From Paenibacillus doosanensis (GTDB lineage Bacteria; Bacillota; Bacilli; Paenibacillales; NBRC-103111): a DNA stretch of 37,379 nucleotides. The notes under the pieces are model-generated. The model was not told where the DNA came from, made no database searches, and saw nothing but the letters and a program-made list of their open reading frames with translations. Position numbers and translations under genes: made by a program. This document shows positions 24,817 to 33,803 of the stretch, piece after piece. How positions within the stretch are numbered: position 1 is the stretch's first letter; each line of letters starts with the position of its first letter. Location of the stretch: the NCBI RefSeq assembly GCF_025060755.1, contig NZ_JANYUY010000069.1:1-37379 (forward strand). The letters run 5' to 3'.

Positions 24817-26160
24817 TCATCCGCTTTCTCCTTTCCCGGCTGCGGGCAAAGTAATGATAAAGGCGGTCCCGGCCAGAGGGTTGCTCGACACGGAAATTTG
24901 CCCCCCTATGGCATGAATGACTTGATAGGAATAGGTGAGGCCGAGCCCTGTGCCGTTGGATTTGGTCGAGAAATAGATGGAGCCCAGCCGTTTGATTTGC
25001 TCCTCGCTCATCCCGGCGCCGTTGTCCTTGATCAGAAGCTTGACGGATTTCTCCTCGGCCTTCAGCTTGAGAATCACTCGGCCCCCGTGCGTGTCGGAGC
25101 AGGCTTCGACGGCGTTTTTGACAAAATTGACGAGCAGCTGCTTGATTTCATCGGGATTGGCAAGCACATGAAACGATCCTGGAGCCGGTTCGGGCTCTGC
25201 GTCGCGAAGGATCAATTCTACATTATACATAGTGGCATACGGGGTCATGACATTATAAACGGCCTGCAGCTGCTCGGACAGATCCACTCGCTCTCTCCGT
25301 TCGGTAAACGGTTTGGTAATGGCCAAATATTCCGAAAGAATGGACTCGGTTCTTTGAATTTCGTCGAGACTGATCCGGATGTACTGCTCGGTCTTATGAG
25401 GGTCGTGCGGATTTCGGCTCATCAGTGTCAGGAAGCCCTTGACCGCGGTGAGCGGGTTGCGCACTTCATGGGCGAGGGAGGCGGCGACATGGCTCATAGC
25501 CTCAATTTTCTCGTTGCGGGCATGCTTGATGAACATGTCTTTATCCGATACGGACTTGCTGAACAAGGACATAAGCAGCAGGATGCCGAGCAAATTTTGA
25601 ACCGGAATAGCCAAAATGTGGAAAATCCAATGAGCAGTGACATAATGAGGGAAGAACGCATACGCAAGCGCCAACGGAATCAGCGAGAACAGACATCCGG
25701 CGGTAGCGGTGACGAGCGTCTGGCGGGTTGTCGTGCGGTACAGTCTGCTCAGCAGCAAAGAGATGAAAAATACACAGAGGAGAATCAGCATACCGACCCA
25801 TGTGCCTTCGCCCCCGAGGTATAACCGGTAGAGCACGAATTCCGCCAGCAGCACGACCCCTGTGAACGTCCCCCCGAACACAAGCCCGAAAAAAACGATG
25901 ACATAACGGATATCGAAAATGACCCCGTCCACGACGCTGTTGGCGAACGTCATCGATACCAGCAGACAGATGGAGCTGGTGACCGTAATGAACGACCGGC
26001 TGTAGTTTGTCAGTTTATCCCGGTAATAGATGTTGAACGACACGAAGGGAATGAGCGCAAAAAACAGCTGCAGCATCATATTTTTTAATAAAATGATCAA
26101 ACCGCCCCACCGTCCATTGATAAGCTTCGCGACCATACATAGAATCATTCGACGCCGCAC
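24817..26160 (-). CDS. Membrane sensor histidine kinase, KinB-like
   Basis: About 447 residues. Around six hydrophobic segments fill residues 20-205 (including IRYVIVFFGLVFGG and the LYRLYLGGEGTW loop, typical of the 5TM-LYT sensor domain), with no large extracellular domain. The HisKA box SLAHEVRNPLTAVKGF carries the phosphorylated His near residue 232. The ATP-binding part has NFVKNAVEA (N box), DNGAGMS (G1) and GTGLGL (G2). Such kinases feed the Spo0A phosphorelay in Bacillus (KinB), which fits a spore former. No response regulator gene is adjacent, which also fits the phosphorelay. GTG 26160 has AAAGGGG about six bases ahead; ATG 26148 is the alternative. Confidence 0.88.
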   Translation of the reverse strand: MRRRMILCMVAKLINGRWGGLIILLKNMMLQLFFALIPFVSFNIYYRDKLTNYSRSFITVTSSICLLVSMTFANSVVDGVIFDIRYVIVFFGLVFGGTFTGVVLLAEFVLYRLYLGGEGTWVGMLILLCVFFISLLLSRLYRTTTRQTLVTATAGCLFSLIPLALAYAFFPHYVTAHWIFHILAIPVQNLLGILLLMSLFSKSVSDKDMFIKHARNEKIEAMSHVAASLAHEVRNPLTAVKGFLTLMSRNPHDPHKTEQYIRISLDEIQRTESILSEYLAITKPFTERRERVDLSEQLQAVYNVMTPYATMYNVELILRDAEPEPAPGSFHVLANPDEIKQLLVNFVKNAVEACSDTHGGRVILKLKAEEKSVKLLIKDNGAGMSEEQIKRLGSIYFSTKSNGTGLGLTYSYQVIHAIGGQISVSSNPLAGTAFIITLPAAGKGESG

Positions 26161-26258
26161 CGCCTTCCCCTTTTTTTTGGTCCGGGGATGTTAGGCAGAG
26201 AGAGGATCGGCAAAGGCGATCTCTCAAGAAATTTGTAGCTGTTTTCCTTTTGCTCGGG

Positions 26259-26264
26259 TATAAT
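26259..26264 (+). promoter_or_regulatory. -10 box of the serine hydrolase operon
   Basis: TATAAT 40 bases before ATG 26304, in the gap between two divergent genes. No good -35 hexamer is at 17 bases; TTGTAG lies at 20. Confidence 0.4.
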
Positions 26265-26303
26265 GGAAACTCTTTAATCCAATTCATAAGGAGTGGTTCG
26301 TTC

Positions 26304-27737
26304 ATGGCACTTTCCAGACCTCTTCTACGCGTCAGACCCGAGTCGGTCGGCATAGCTCCCTCATCCGTCACTGATTTTATGAAAGCGGCAAGCGACAGTC
26401 CGACCGGTCTGCACAGCTTCATGCTGCTAAGGTACGGACGAGTGGCGGCTGAAGCTCATTGGCGTCCCTACGATTCTGCGCTGCGGCATATGCTGTTTTC
26501 CTTGAGCAAAAGCTTTACGTCGACGGCGATCGGACTCGCCGTTGCCGAACGGCTGCTGACTGTCGACGACGCGGTGATCTCCTTCTTTCCGGAGAAGCGC
26601 TTGAACGACGGCCCGAATATGCGGGCGATGCGGGTAAGGCATCTGCTCTCCATGTCGACGGGGCATGCCGAAGATACGATGGGACGTTTAAGAGGGGCGG
26701 AGGACGGGGATTGGGTCCAATCGTTCCTGAGTCTGGAGGTGGAGCATGAGCCGGGCACTCGCTTTGTATACAACAGCGGGGCGAGCTATATGCTGTCGGC
26801 CATTATTCAGCGGGTTACGGGGCAGCCGCTGCTCGACTATTTGCAACCGAGATTGCTTGCGCCCCTGGGCATTGACGGAGCCGAATGGGAAACATGCCCG
26901 CGCGGCATTCATGCGGGAGGCTGGGGGCTCAGCCTGATGACGGAAGACATCGCCCGGTTCGGCCAGCTGTATTTGCAGCAAGGACAGTGGGAAGGCGCAC
27001 AGCTGTTGCCCAAGGCTTGGGTCAAGGAAGCGACCTCGCGCCATGTCGCTAACGGAGACGGCGGAGAGAGCGACTGGAAGCAGGGCTACGGCTATCAGTT
27101 CTGGATATGCCGCCATGGGGCCTATAGAGGCGACGGGGCTTACGGGCAGTTCTGCGTCGTGCTGCCGGAGCAAGAGGCGGTCATTGCGATTACGTCCGGA
27201 GTGCGGAAAAACCTCCAGGACGTACTGGATCTGGTCTGGACGCATCTCCTGCCGGGAATGAAGCAAGGCGAGCTTCCGCCTGACGACGAACAATACGGCA
27301 TTATGACCGACACGGCGCAATCGCTGGCTTACGCTCCGCTGCAATCCGATTTGAAAACGGATACAGCCGCAAAGGTGTCCGGGGCAACCTACGTTATGGA
27401 TGCCAACGACCATTATAAGACCATCTCGTTCCGGTTTGAGCCGGATTTATGCCGCATCGCTTACACGAACGGCGCAGGCGAGCATCAGATTCAATGCGGA
27501 ATGGGCCGCTGGGCGATAGAGCGGAGTCCTCTCGATTCCTATCCGATGATGGCGGCGAGCGGTCAATGGCTTGAGGCCGATACGTTCGAGATGGAGTGGC
27601 GCCGCATTGAGACGCCCTTTATCATTCATGCGGTCTGCAAATTCGCCGGGGACCGCGTATCGATTCAAATACGGCATCAAGTCAACAAAATTGATGTCGG
27701 CGAGCCGATCTTACTGGCAGGAACAAAGGAGCGATAA
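26304..27737 (+). CDS. Serine hydrolase, class C beta-lactamase-like family
   Basis: 477 residues from ATG 26304, which follows AAGGAGTGG; the upstream in-frame ATG 26250 lies across the promoter. The SxxK motif is S66-L-S-K69 in HMLFSLSKSFTS, and the tyrosine motif is VYNSGASY near residue 155. The third motif is unusual, in a GDGAYGQF context where family esterases normally show HTG or HxG. The family covers penicillin-binding proteins, esterases and peptidases; without a signal peptide this one is probably a cytoplasmic esterase or peptidase rather than a beta-lactamase. A C-terminal beta-rich domain of about 120 residues follows the catalytic part. The next gene starts five bases after its stop, so they share a transcript. 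Confidence 0.87.
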   Translation: MALSRPLLRVRPESVGIAPSSVTDFMKAASDSPTGLHSFMLLRYGRVAAEAHWRPYDSALRHMLFSLSKSFTSTAIGLAVAERLLTVDDAVISFFPEKRLNDGPNMRAMRVRHLLSMSTGHAEDTMGRLRGAEDGDWVQSFLSLEVEHEPGTRFVYNSGASYMLSAIIQRVTGQPLLDYLQPRLLAPLGIDGAEWETCPRGIHAGGWGLSLMTEDIARFGQLYLQQGQWEGAQLLPKAWVKEATSRHVANGDGGESDWKQGYGYQFWICRHGAYRGDGAYGQFCVVLPEQEAVIAITSGVRKNLQDVLDLVWTHLLPGMKQGELPPDDEQYGIMTDTAQSLAYAPLQSDLKTDTAAKVSGATYVMDANDHYKTISFRFEPDLCRIAYTNGAGEHQIQCGMGRWAIERSPLDSYPMMAASGQWLEADTFEMEWRRIETPFIIHAVCKFAGDRVSIQIRHQVNKIDVGEPILLAGTKER

Positions 27738-27742
27738 CCCGT

Positions 27743-28765
27743 ATGCATTGGAAAGCGCAGCTGGTCCAAACGGCGAACCGGATCGCCGGTTCCTTTCGCG
27801 GCCATCCGAACGTAGCCGCCGTTGCAATCGGAGGAAGCATCGGCAGAGGACAGATGTGGAAGCATTCCGATCTGGAGCTTTGCCTTGTCGTGGAACAGCG
27901 GATGGATCAATACCAGCATTTTAATTATATCGACGATATGGGCGTGGAAATTATTCAAATTACCCGAAGCAGGATGGCAGAGTTCATCCGCGGGTTTAGG
28001 CAGCCGGACAAGTCGTTGCTCGCATTTCCGATTCAAATTTACCGGTGCCGCATCGTCTACGATCCGGAGAATATGCTCGAAGAATTCAAGCAGATTTACG
28101 ACACCTATCTGTTTCATGACGATGTTGCGGCGCTGAAGCAAGAGGAAGCGCTGCAGCAGGCCGATCTGCGGCTCGGCGACGCCCGGGAACTGGCGGAAGC
28201 GGGAGAGGTGGGCGGCGCGGCCGGCCACCTGCGAATCGGTCTGAACTTCTTGCTGCTCGCTTCCTACTGGCATTACCGCATTTTGCCGCGCAGCCAAAAC
28301 CGGACGATCTATTTTTTGAAGAAAAATTCGGAAGCTCCGGGACGGACGCAGCTGCGGCCGTTGTATGATCTGTTCGTGGAGGCGTTCGGTCTGAACCGTC
28401 CGCACAAGGAATTGAAGGAACGGCTGCTTCAGGCTCAGTCGGCTATCTTCGCTATAGCCGAAGCGAGCTGGGGAAGCAATACGCCGGTCTTTTTGGAGCA
28501 CGCGGTGGATGGGAATCTGGAATGGGGGCATGACCGGAGCATCGTCTACGTGTACAAATATTGCGTTCACCGGATGCAGCTGAGCGGCGGCCGGCGGAAT
28601 CCGTACGATACGGCCGAGTTTGCCGAATCGTATCCGCAGCTGCACCGGTTCCTCGATTTCGGGGACATCACGGCGGACGAGGTGCACCGATGGATCAAGC
28701 AATATGCCGAGATTCGCAGCCGGCTTGCGGAGCCGGAACGGGCGGGCGTCAGCGGCCGTTCTTGA
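27743..28765 (+). CDS. Nucleotidyltransferase-fold protein
   Basis: 340 residues. AIGGSIGRGQMWKHSDLELC (residues 28-47) is the nucleotidyltransferase signature, with GGS at 30-32 and metal-binding D43 and E45; a third acid probably lies in VEIIQIT. The rest is helical, as in aminoglycoside and kanamycin nucleotidyltransferases, so transfer of a nucleotide to a small molecule is possible; a proven substrate cannot be named. AAAGGAG lies about 11 bases before ATG 27743, overlapping the end of the serine hydrolase gene. A GC-rich hairpin (28752-28772) overlaps the stop codon, but without a clean T run it is a weak terminator. Confidence 0.82.
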   Translation: MHWKAQLVQTANRIAGSFRGHPNVAAVAIGGSIGRGQMWKHSDLELCLVVEQRMDQYQHFNYIDDMGVEIIQITRSRMAEFIRGFRQPDKSLLAFPIQIYRCRIVYDPENMLEEFKQIYDTYLFHDDVAALKQEEALQQADLRLGDARELAEAGEVGGAAGHLRIGLNFLLLASYWHYRILPRSQNRTIYFLKKNSEAPGRTQLRPLYDLFVEAFGLNRPHKELKERLLQAQSAIFAIAEASWGSNTPVFLEHAVDGNLEWGHDRSIVYVYKYCVHRMQLSGGRRNPYDTAEFAESYPQLHRFLDFGDITADEVHRWIKQYAEIRSRLAEPERAGVSGRS

Positions 28766-28867
28766 CGGCCGCCGCATTGCGGCAAAAAAATTTTCCTTTA
28801 TCGCTCCCCTTATTTGGGCTCTCTGAATAGCATAAGAGTAAGAAGCTGCATAAAGGGGATAACCAAA

Positions 28868-30385
28868 GTGATTCAATATGTCGTTCAACAAGGAGACTCA
28901 TTGTACTCGATCGCCCAAAAGTTCGGTACGACGGTTCAGGCGCTGACGGAGGCGAACCGGCTCGCTTCCCCGGCCCTGGATGTGGGACAAATCGTCAACA
29001 TTCCCGTTCCAGCGCCTGTGACGTATACGGTCAAGGCCGGCGATACGATCTACGGCATCGCCAAAATGTTCAATACGACCGCGGAAGCGGTCATGATGCT
29101 GAACCGGCTTACTTCCTCCGCCCTCTACATCGGGCAAACCTTGATCATTCCGATTTATACGGAGGTTGTCGTTCATGTAGAGGGGCTGTATGTGCGCGGC
29201 TATGCCAGCACGGATGCTCCGGCGGTAGCCGAAATGGCCAGAGGAGCGAGGCTGCCTGTCACAGGCATCGTAGGAAACTGGATTCAGGTCCGGCTGTTCG
29301 ACGGGCGCCTGGGCTGGCTGCTCGGAGCGGCGGTGCGTCTGGTTCCGCATGACGGACAGCGTCCCGTGCAGGAGATTTTCGGCTTCTACACGGAGGAAGA
29401 GGGACCTACGCTGCCGAGCTCGCATGAAGTGTTCACAAGTCAGGCCGCTCACTTGTCCAACGTCGGGATGTTCCATTTCCGGATTTTGCGCGACGATCCG
29501 GCGCAAATCGAGAAATTTCCCGCAACCTTTACCGATGATTACATGAAAGAGGTAGTCGCGTTCGGGCATCGCCATAATATTAAAATGCTGCCTACGGTCC
29601 ATAATCTGCTGTACGAGCGCGGCAATCAAAACGCCAATAAAGAAGTGATCGGCGGCATGCTGCAAACCGAACAGACGCGGGCGGCGTTTATCGCCAGCAT
29701 TTTGCAGCTGATTGAGACGTATTCGTTCGACGGCGTCAACATCGACTTCGAGGACGTCAACTACGAGGACCGATTCCGGTTATCCGCATTTTACCGGGAG
29801 CTGGGGCGGGCGCTGAAGGAGCAGGGATATTATTTTTCCGTGGACGTCCCTTCCAGAACGTCGGATGAGCCTACGAATCCGTTCTCCGATCCGTTCGATT
29901 ACGCGGTGCTCGGCAGCGTCGCCGACGAGGTCGTGCTGATGCTGTATAACGAGCACGGATGGCCGGGCAGCGGCCCGGGACCGGTCGTTTCCATCGGCTG
30001 GATGGAGACGGTGGTCAATTATGCGCTGACCAAAATGCCCGCGAGCAAAATTACCGCCGCCGTCTCCGTGTTCGGCTTCGACTTCAATCTGACGACGAAG
30101 CGCAATACGTATGCCACCTATGCGATGGCGATGGATTTGGCCCGCCAATATAACCGCGAGGTCCAGTTCGACCAAGAGACTCAGACGCCGATGTTCGCTT
30201 ATACCGATGAAGCGGGCAATCAGCATGAAGTCTGGTTTGAGAATGCGCAGAGCATACGGGTCAAGATGGACCTCGCCGACCGGCTGGGTATCAGAGGCAT
30301 TGCGCTGTGGCGGCTCGGCATGGAAGACCCGGCCATTTGGACGATGATGGAAGAGCATTTCGTCATCCGCAAAAGCGTCATGTGA
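28868..30385 (+). CDS. LysM-SH3-GH18 hydrolase, spore cortex-lytic type (SleL/YaaH-like)
   Basis: 505 residues from GTG 28868, which has AAAGGGGAT eight bases ahead; an earlier ATG 28814 would place the LysM domain behind unrelated residues. Two LysM repeats (residues about 3-46 and 52-96) bind peptidoglycan. A bacterial SH3-like stretch (about 100-155: VRGYAS, GNWIQVRLF, GRLGWL) follows, then a GH18 domain. The catalytic motif is DGVNIDFEDV with the acid Glu near 295; Asn replaces the second Asp of DxxDxDxE, as also seen in SleL/YaaH enzymes. These act as N-acetylglucosaminidases on spore cortex during germination. There is no signal peptide, which is normal for mother-cell-made spore enzymes. 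It fits the germination theme of the window. Confidence 0.9.
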   Translation: MIQYVVQQGDSLYSIAQKFGTTVQALTEANRLASPALDVGQIVNIPVPAPVTYTVKAGDTIYGIAKMFNTTAEAVMMLNRLTSSALYIGQTLIIPIYTEVVVHVEGLYVRGYASTDAPAVAEMARGARLPVTGIVGNWIQVRLFDGRLGWLLGAAVRLVPHDGQRPVQEIFGFYTEEEGPTLPSSHEVFTSQAAHLSNVGMFHFRILRDDPAQIEKFPATFTDDYMKEVVAFGHRHNIKMLPTVHNLLYERGNQNANKEVIGGMLQTEQTRAAFIASILQLIETYSFDGVNIDFEDVNYEDRFRLSAFYRELGRALKEQGYYFSVDVPSRTSDEPTNPFSDPFDYAVLGSVADEVVLMLYNEHGWPGSGPGPVVSIGWMETVVNYALTKMPASKITAAVSVFGFDFNLTTKRNTYATYAMAMDLARQYNREVQFDQETQTPMFAYTDEAGNQHEVWFENAQSIRVKMDLADRLGIRGIALWRLGMEDPAIWTMMEEHFVIRKSVM

Positions 30386-30442
30386 CAATCTGACGAGGCG
30401 CGTGGGCGATGCGAGGAAGGGATGCCTGTAAGGAGGGAAATG

Positions 30443-30553
30443 ATGGAGCCTGTTACAGCTGTAGAGCTGATCGTCGCCATCGGCATCGCGGCTGCGCTGG
30501 CCGCTTTCGTTCCGATCATGCCGCGCCGCCGGAAACGGCAAACAGCCCGATGA
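30443..30553 (+). CDS. 36-residue single-pass membrane peptide
   Basis: ATG 30443 lies six bases after AGGAGG; the ATG directly before it (30440) is too close. The product has one hydrophobic segment (VELIVAIGIAAALAAFVPIM) followed by a basic tail (PRRRKRQTAR), so the tail should face the cytoplasm. No family is recognised. Its stop codon (30551-30553) lies inside the left arm of the terminator at 30541. The strong ribosome site and membrane pattern make it likely real even though it is too short to appear in most annotations. Confidence 0.7.
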   Translation: MEPVTAVELIVAIGIAAALAAFVPIMPRRRKRQTAR

Positions 30554-30587
30554 ATCCGGCGGATTCATTCGGGCTGTTATTCGTTTT
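30541..30587. terminator. Strong hairpin terminator shared by converging genes
   Basis: AACAGCCCGATGAATCC (30541-30557) pairs with GGATTCATTCGGGCTGTT (30561-30578), with a single bulged base and a three-base loop. The right side continues ATTCGTTTT. The minus-strand MFS gene ends at 30600, so it may serve both directions, although T-runs are modest. Confidence 0.85.
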
Positions 30588-30599
30588 GACGCTATCCTG

Positions 30600-31868
30600 T
30601 CAAACTGCGGCCTGTTTTTCGGTGTCGCGGTTTTTGCTGCGGAACAGCAGAATGATCGCCAGGCACGGCACCAGGCAGAGCATGCCGCAGGCGATGAAAG
30701 CACCGTCGGCGCCATAGCGGTCCGCGACGAACCCGGCGAACAGATTGCCGACCGGCGTAGATCCGGCGAATACCAGCGAATAGACGCTCATCACCCTGGA
30801 CCGGTACTCGTCCTTGGAGAAAATTTGCAGCGACGAATTGCAGTTGGTGGTGAACAAAATGTTAAACACGCCGGTGCATGCCAGAAACAAGCCGGCCCCA
30901 TACGGCGAACGGGACATCCCGGTCAGGCAGAGGAAGACCGAAATCAGCATCGACGCGGCAAAAATAACCTTCATCTTCGGCCCCTTCTTGCTGCGGAGCG
31001 AGACGGTGAGGGCGCCGATCAGCGAGCCTGCGCCCAGGCAGGACATCAGCGTCCCGTACGTGCGTTCCTGCAGGAGGAGCACATTTTTGGTAAAGACGGG
31101 AATCAGCACGCTGAAATTATAAGCGAACGTACCGATAATCGTGGACAGCAGCAGCGTCTGCAGCAGCCGCTTATCCCGCGATATGTAGACCATGCCGTTC
31201 TTAATTTCCTTGAGAATGCCGACATCCTTTTTCTTTTGCCTGACGTAAGGCGTCGTCTTGATGCGCAGCAGGCCGTAAATAACGGCGATGAAGCTCACTC
31301 CGTTGAGCAGAAAGCACCAGCCGGGGCCGAGCAGCGCCATCATGACAGCCCCGATAGAGGGGCCTAATATCCTCGCCAGATTGAAGGTGGTCGAGTTCAA
31401 GGCGATCGCATTCATCAAGTCTTCCTTGCCTACGATTTCGATATTGAACGACTGCCGGGTCGGCATATCGAACGTGTTGGTAAGCCCGAGAATAAACGCC
31501 AGCGTAATCACGTAGCCGTAACGAACGGTATCGGTGAAGACGAGGATGGCCAGGACGAAGGCGAGAATCATGGAAATCGTCTGAGTGGCAATCAGAATTT
31601 GTTTCTTCGGGAATTTGTCGATCAGCGCTCCGGCGAACAGCGAGAAGCAGGTGATCGGCAAAAACTGTATCGTGCCGACAAGTCCGAGCAAGAGCGGAGA
31701 GCCGGTCAGCGTCAAGACGAGCCACGATTGGCCGATGTTTTGCATCCACGTGCCGATCAGCGAGATACATTGGCCGAACCAGAAATAACGGTAATTTTGA
31801 TGTGTGAGGGCGTGAAAATGATTGTTGATCACACGTTCGCCCATCGCCTTTATATTCAAGCGGGTCAC
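30600..31868 (-). CDS. MFS transporter, EntS/MFS_3-type exporter
   Basis: About 422 residues with some twelve hydrophobic segments. The opening FHALTHQNYRYFWFGQCISL and the pattern SWLVLTLTGSPLLLGLVGTI are typical of the MFS_3 group (EntS-like), which exports siderophores or drugs by proton antiport. GTG 31868 has AGGA only two bases before it; TTG 31859 (NIKAMGERV...) is better spaced and may be the true start. It follows the marR gene by 28 bases in the same direction and is probably its target, a common MarR-transporter pair. The substrate cannot be read from the sequence. Confidence 0.9.
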   Translation of the reverse strand: MTRLNIKAMGERVINNHFHALTHQNYRYFWFGQCISLIGTWMQNIGQSWLVLTLTGSPLLLGLVGTIQFLPITCFSLFAGALIDKFPKKQILIATQTISMILAFVLAILVFTDTVRYGYVITLAFILGLTNTFDMPTRQSFNIEIVGKEDLMNAIALNSTTFNLARILGPSIGAVMMALLGPGWCFLLNGVSFIAVIYGLLRIKTTPYVRQKKKDVGILKEIKNGMVYISRDKRLLQTLLLSTIIGTFAYNFSVLIPVFTKNVLLLQERTYGTLMSCLGAGSLIGALTVSLRSKKGPKMKVIFAASMLISVFLCLTGMSRSPYGAGLFLACTGVFNILFTTNCNSSLQIFSKDEYRSRVMSVYSLVFAGSTPVGNLFAGFVADRYGADGAFIACGMLCLVPCLAIILLFRSKNRDTEKQAAV

Positions 31869-31896
31869 CTTCCTGTAAGCATCCCTCGAAAGCGGG

Positions 31897-32355
31897 TTAT
31901 TCGTTGTTGTTCTTATCCTGGGCGGGATTCCATCTCGCGGCGTTAGTTCCCATCTTCTCCAAAATGCCCAGAGCCATCCGCTGCTCTTCTTCCGTCAAGC
32001 CTTCGTAAATGATCGCCCGCCAATCCGCCAGCACCGAGCGGACCTCTTCGCGGATCATAAGCGCCTTGTCCGTCAAGAAAACGCGGTAAGAGCGTTTGTC
32101 TTCATCGCGCACCTGCCGCAAGACGTAGCCTTGCTCCTCCAGCTTCTTGAGCGCTTTGGCCGTCGTTCCTTTATCGATCTTCAGATAACCGGATAATTCC
32201 TCTTGGCTGAGCCCGTCCTCTTTGTACAAGGCGTTAAGAAAAATATGCTGCCCAGGACCGATATCCAGATGCTTCAAGCGGTCGCCGATATACATCTGCC
32301 CGTAGCGGTATAACAGCGAGACCCAGCGGGAAATCGTATACTTTGGATCGTTCAT
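31897..32355 (-). CDS. MarR-family transcriptional repressor
   Basis: 152 residues. The winged-helix core is clear: LSQEELSGYLKIDKGTTAKA (recognition helix) and LEEQGYVLRQVRDEDKRSYR with the conserved wing DxRxxR-type signature. MarR proteins bind palindromes as dimers and are released by small ligands. ATG 32355 has GGGAGGGG at good spacing. It is the first gene of the marR-MFS operon; its promoter (TTGCAT-18-TATACT) includes a palindrome, so self-repression is likely. Another MFS gene is transcribed divergently and may share the control. Confidence 0.92.
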   Translation of the reverse strand: MNDPKYTISRWVSLLYRYGQMYIGDRLKHLDIGPGQHIFLNALYKEDGLSQEELSGYLKIDKGTTAKALKKLEEQGYVLRQVRDEDKRSYRVFLTDKALMIREEVRSVLADWRAIIYEGLTEEEQRMALGILEKMGTNAARWNPAQDKNNNE

Positions 32356-32401
32356 TCGACCCCTCCCGTGATAATCGTTGCACTTGCCACTATCGACTCC
32401 T

Positions 32402-32432
32402 AGTATAAGGGCGGGTTTGTTGGATATGCAAC
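32402..32432 (-). promoter_or_regulatory. marR promoter with palindrome over the -35 box
   Basis: On the minus strand TTGCAT (complement of 32426-32431), 18 bases, then TATACT (complement of 32402-32407). The -35 is inside GTTGGATATGCAAC (32419-32432), an imperfect inverted repeat GTTG...CAAC suited to a MarR dimer. Confidence 0.6.
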
Positions 32433-32527
32433 TATTTTTTGCGCCGTTAAATTTTCCTTTCCAAAGCTATCCATATCCTTTTAATATAGAGTCAGAGAAG
32501 GGATCGACGGAAGGGAGGGCGAGGATC

Positions 32528-33763
32528 ATGTTCAAGCGTTTGCAGGGCAATGCCAGAGGCTGCCTGATGTTCGAGCCGCTGTTTATTTTGCCATACAGCT
32601 GTTATTTGCCTTATGCCGCTTTATATATGAGAGAGCTCGGGGTTACGGGCCAGGGGATCGGATACATTACGACATTGTGTTTGGGACTGCAAATTTTCAC
32701 TTCGTTTGCGAGCGGTTTCTTGACGGATTCGATGGGCCGCAAGCGAGCGCTGCTCATTTACGATCTCGTCAGCTGGAGCGCCGCCACGCTGCTGTGGGCG
32801 ATAGCCCAGAACGTATGGTTTTTCATTGCGGCCGCCGTATTCAACAGCTTTCTCAAGGTGCCGAATACGGCCTGGTACTGCCTCTTGGTAGAGGATACGG
32901 AGCCGAAGGAACGCTCCTACGTATTCAATGTGCTGCAGCTGATCACGGTGGTGGGCGGCTTGTTTGCACCGCTCGGGGGATTGCTGGTTGAGCATTTGAC
33001 GCTGGTTCCGGCGGTTCGGCTGATGTATGCGATCGCCTTTGTCAGCATGACGGCGATGTTTTTCGGCAGGCACCGGTTTACGCGGGAATCGGAGATGGGC
33101 GTCCGCAAGCGGCAGGAGAGCCGGAACGGAAGTCTGCTGGGCAGCCTCAAGGAATACAGGCAGGTAACGAAGGAATTGTTTGCCAATGCGCCGCTGATGA
33201 TTATTTTCTGCGTGTACGTCCTGTTTCAATTTCAGCAGACGATGAAAAATACGTTCCTGTCTTTATTTCTCGTCGAGCATCTGCAGGTCGGCGCCGCTGC
33301 AGTTTCGCTGTTTCCCGCGGTGACTTCCGCCGTCATGCTGCTGTTGATGTACAAAGCGGTTCCCAGGCTGAAGGAGGCGCATGCGGTACGCTATATGATC
33401 GGCGGCTTCGCGCTGTCCTTGCTATCCAACGTCATCCTCATATTCCAAAGTCCGGGCAGCTTGTTCTGGCTTATTCTCAGCACCGTGCTTGCGGCGTCGG
33501 GCTCGATATTGACCTATGCCTACTTGGAGGCGGCCGTGGCCAACTCACTGGACGACGAGAAGCGGGCGGCATCATTCTCCATCCTGACCGTGCTGATTTT
33601 GATCTGCATCGCCCCTTCGGGAATGATCGGCGGTTGGGCGTATGCGCTTCATCCGGCCGTCCCGTTTGCGCTCATCTGCGTTGCTTTTCTACTTAGCATA
33701 GCGCTTATGGTCCGGTACAAAAATCGCTATTTACCGGCGGATTCCTCAGGTGATATAGTATAG
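32528..33763 (+). CDS. MFS transporter
   Basis: 411 residues from ATG 32528, with GGGAGGGCGAGG before it; the longer frame to 32378 would include the promoter region. About twelve hydrophobic segments, with the MFS loop motif GFLTDSMGRKRALLI between helices 2 and 3 and a long central loop (RESEMGVRKRQESRNG). The substrate is unknown. It is divergent from the marR-MFS operon with about 170 bases between, room for a shared regulator. Followed 40 bases later by the peptidase gene with its own ribosome site. Confidence 0.87.
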   Translation: MFKRLQGNARGCLMFEPLFILPYSCYLPYAALYMRELGVTGQGIGYITTLCLGLQIFTSFASGFLTDSMGRKRALLIYDLVSWSAATLLWAIAQNVWFFIAAAVFNSFLKVPNTAWYCLLVEDTEPKERSYVFNVLQLITVVGGLFAPLGGLLVEHLTLVPAVRLMYAIAFVSMTAMFFGRHRFTRESEMGVRKRQESRNGSLLGSLKEYRQVTKELFANAPLMIIFCVYVLFQFQQTMKNTFLSLFLVEHLQVGAAAVSLFPAVTSAVMLLLMYKAVPRLKEAHAVRYMIGGFALSLLSNVILIFQSPGSLFWLILSTVLAASGSILTYAYLEAAVANSLDDEKRAASFSILTVLILICIAPSGMIGGWAYALHPAVPFALICVAFLLSIALMVRYKNRYLPADSSGDIV

Positions 33764-33803
33764 GCGTATTGCTATTATTTGTTAAAAATAAGGAGCCGTC
33801 AAA

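Noticed and set aside
27677-28891. 404-codon minus-strand frame opposite the nucleotidyltransferase
   Set aside because: The plus strand carries the GGS...DxE signature and ribosome site; the opposite frame is rich in Arg/Pro/Gln shadow residues.
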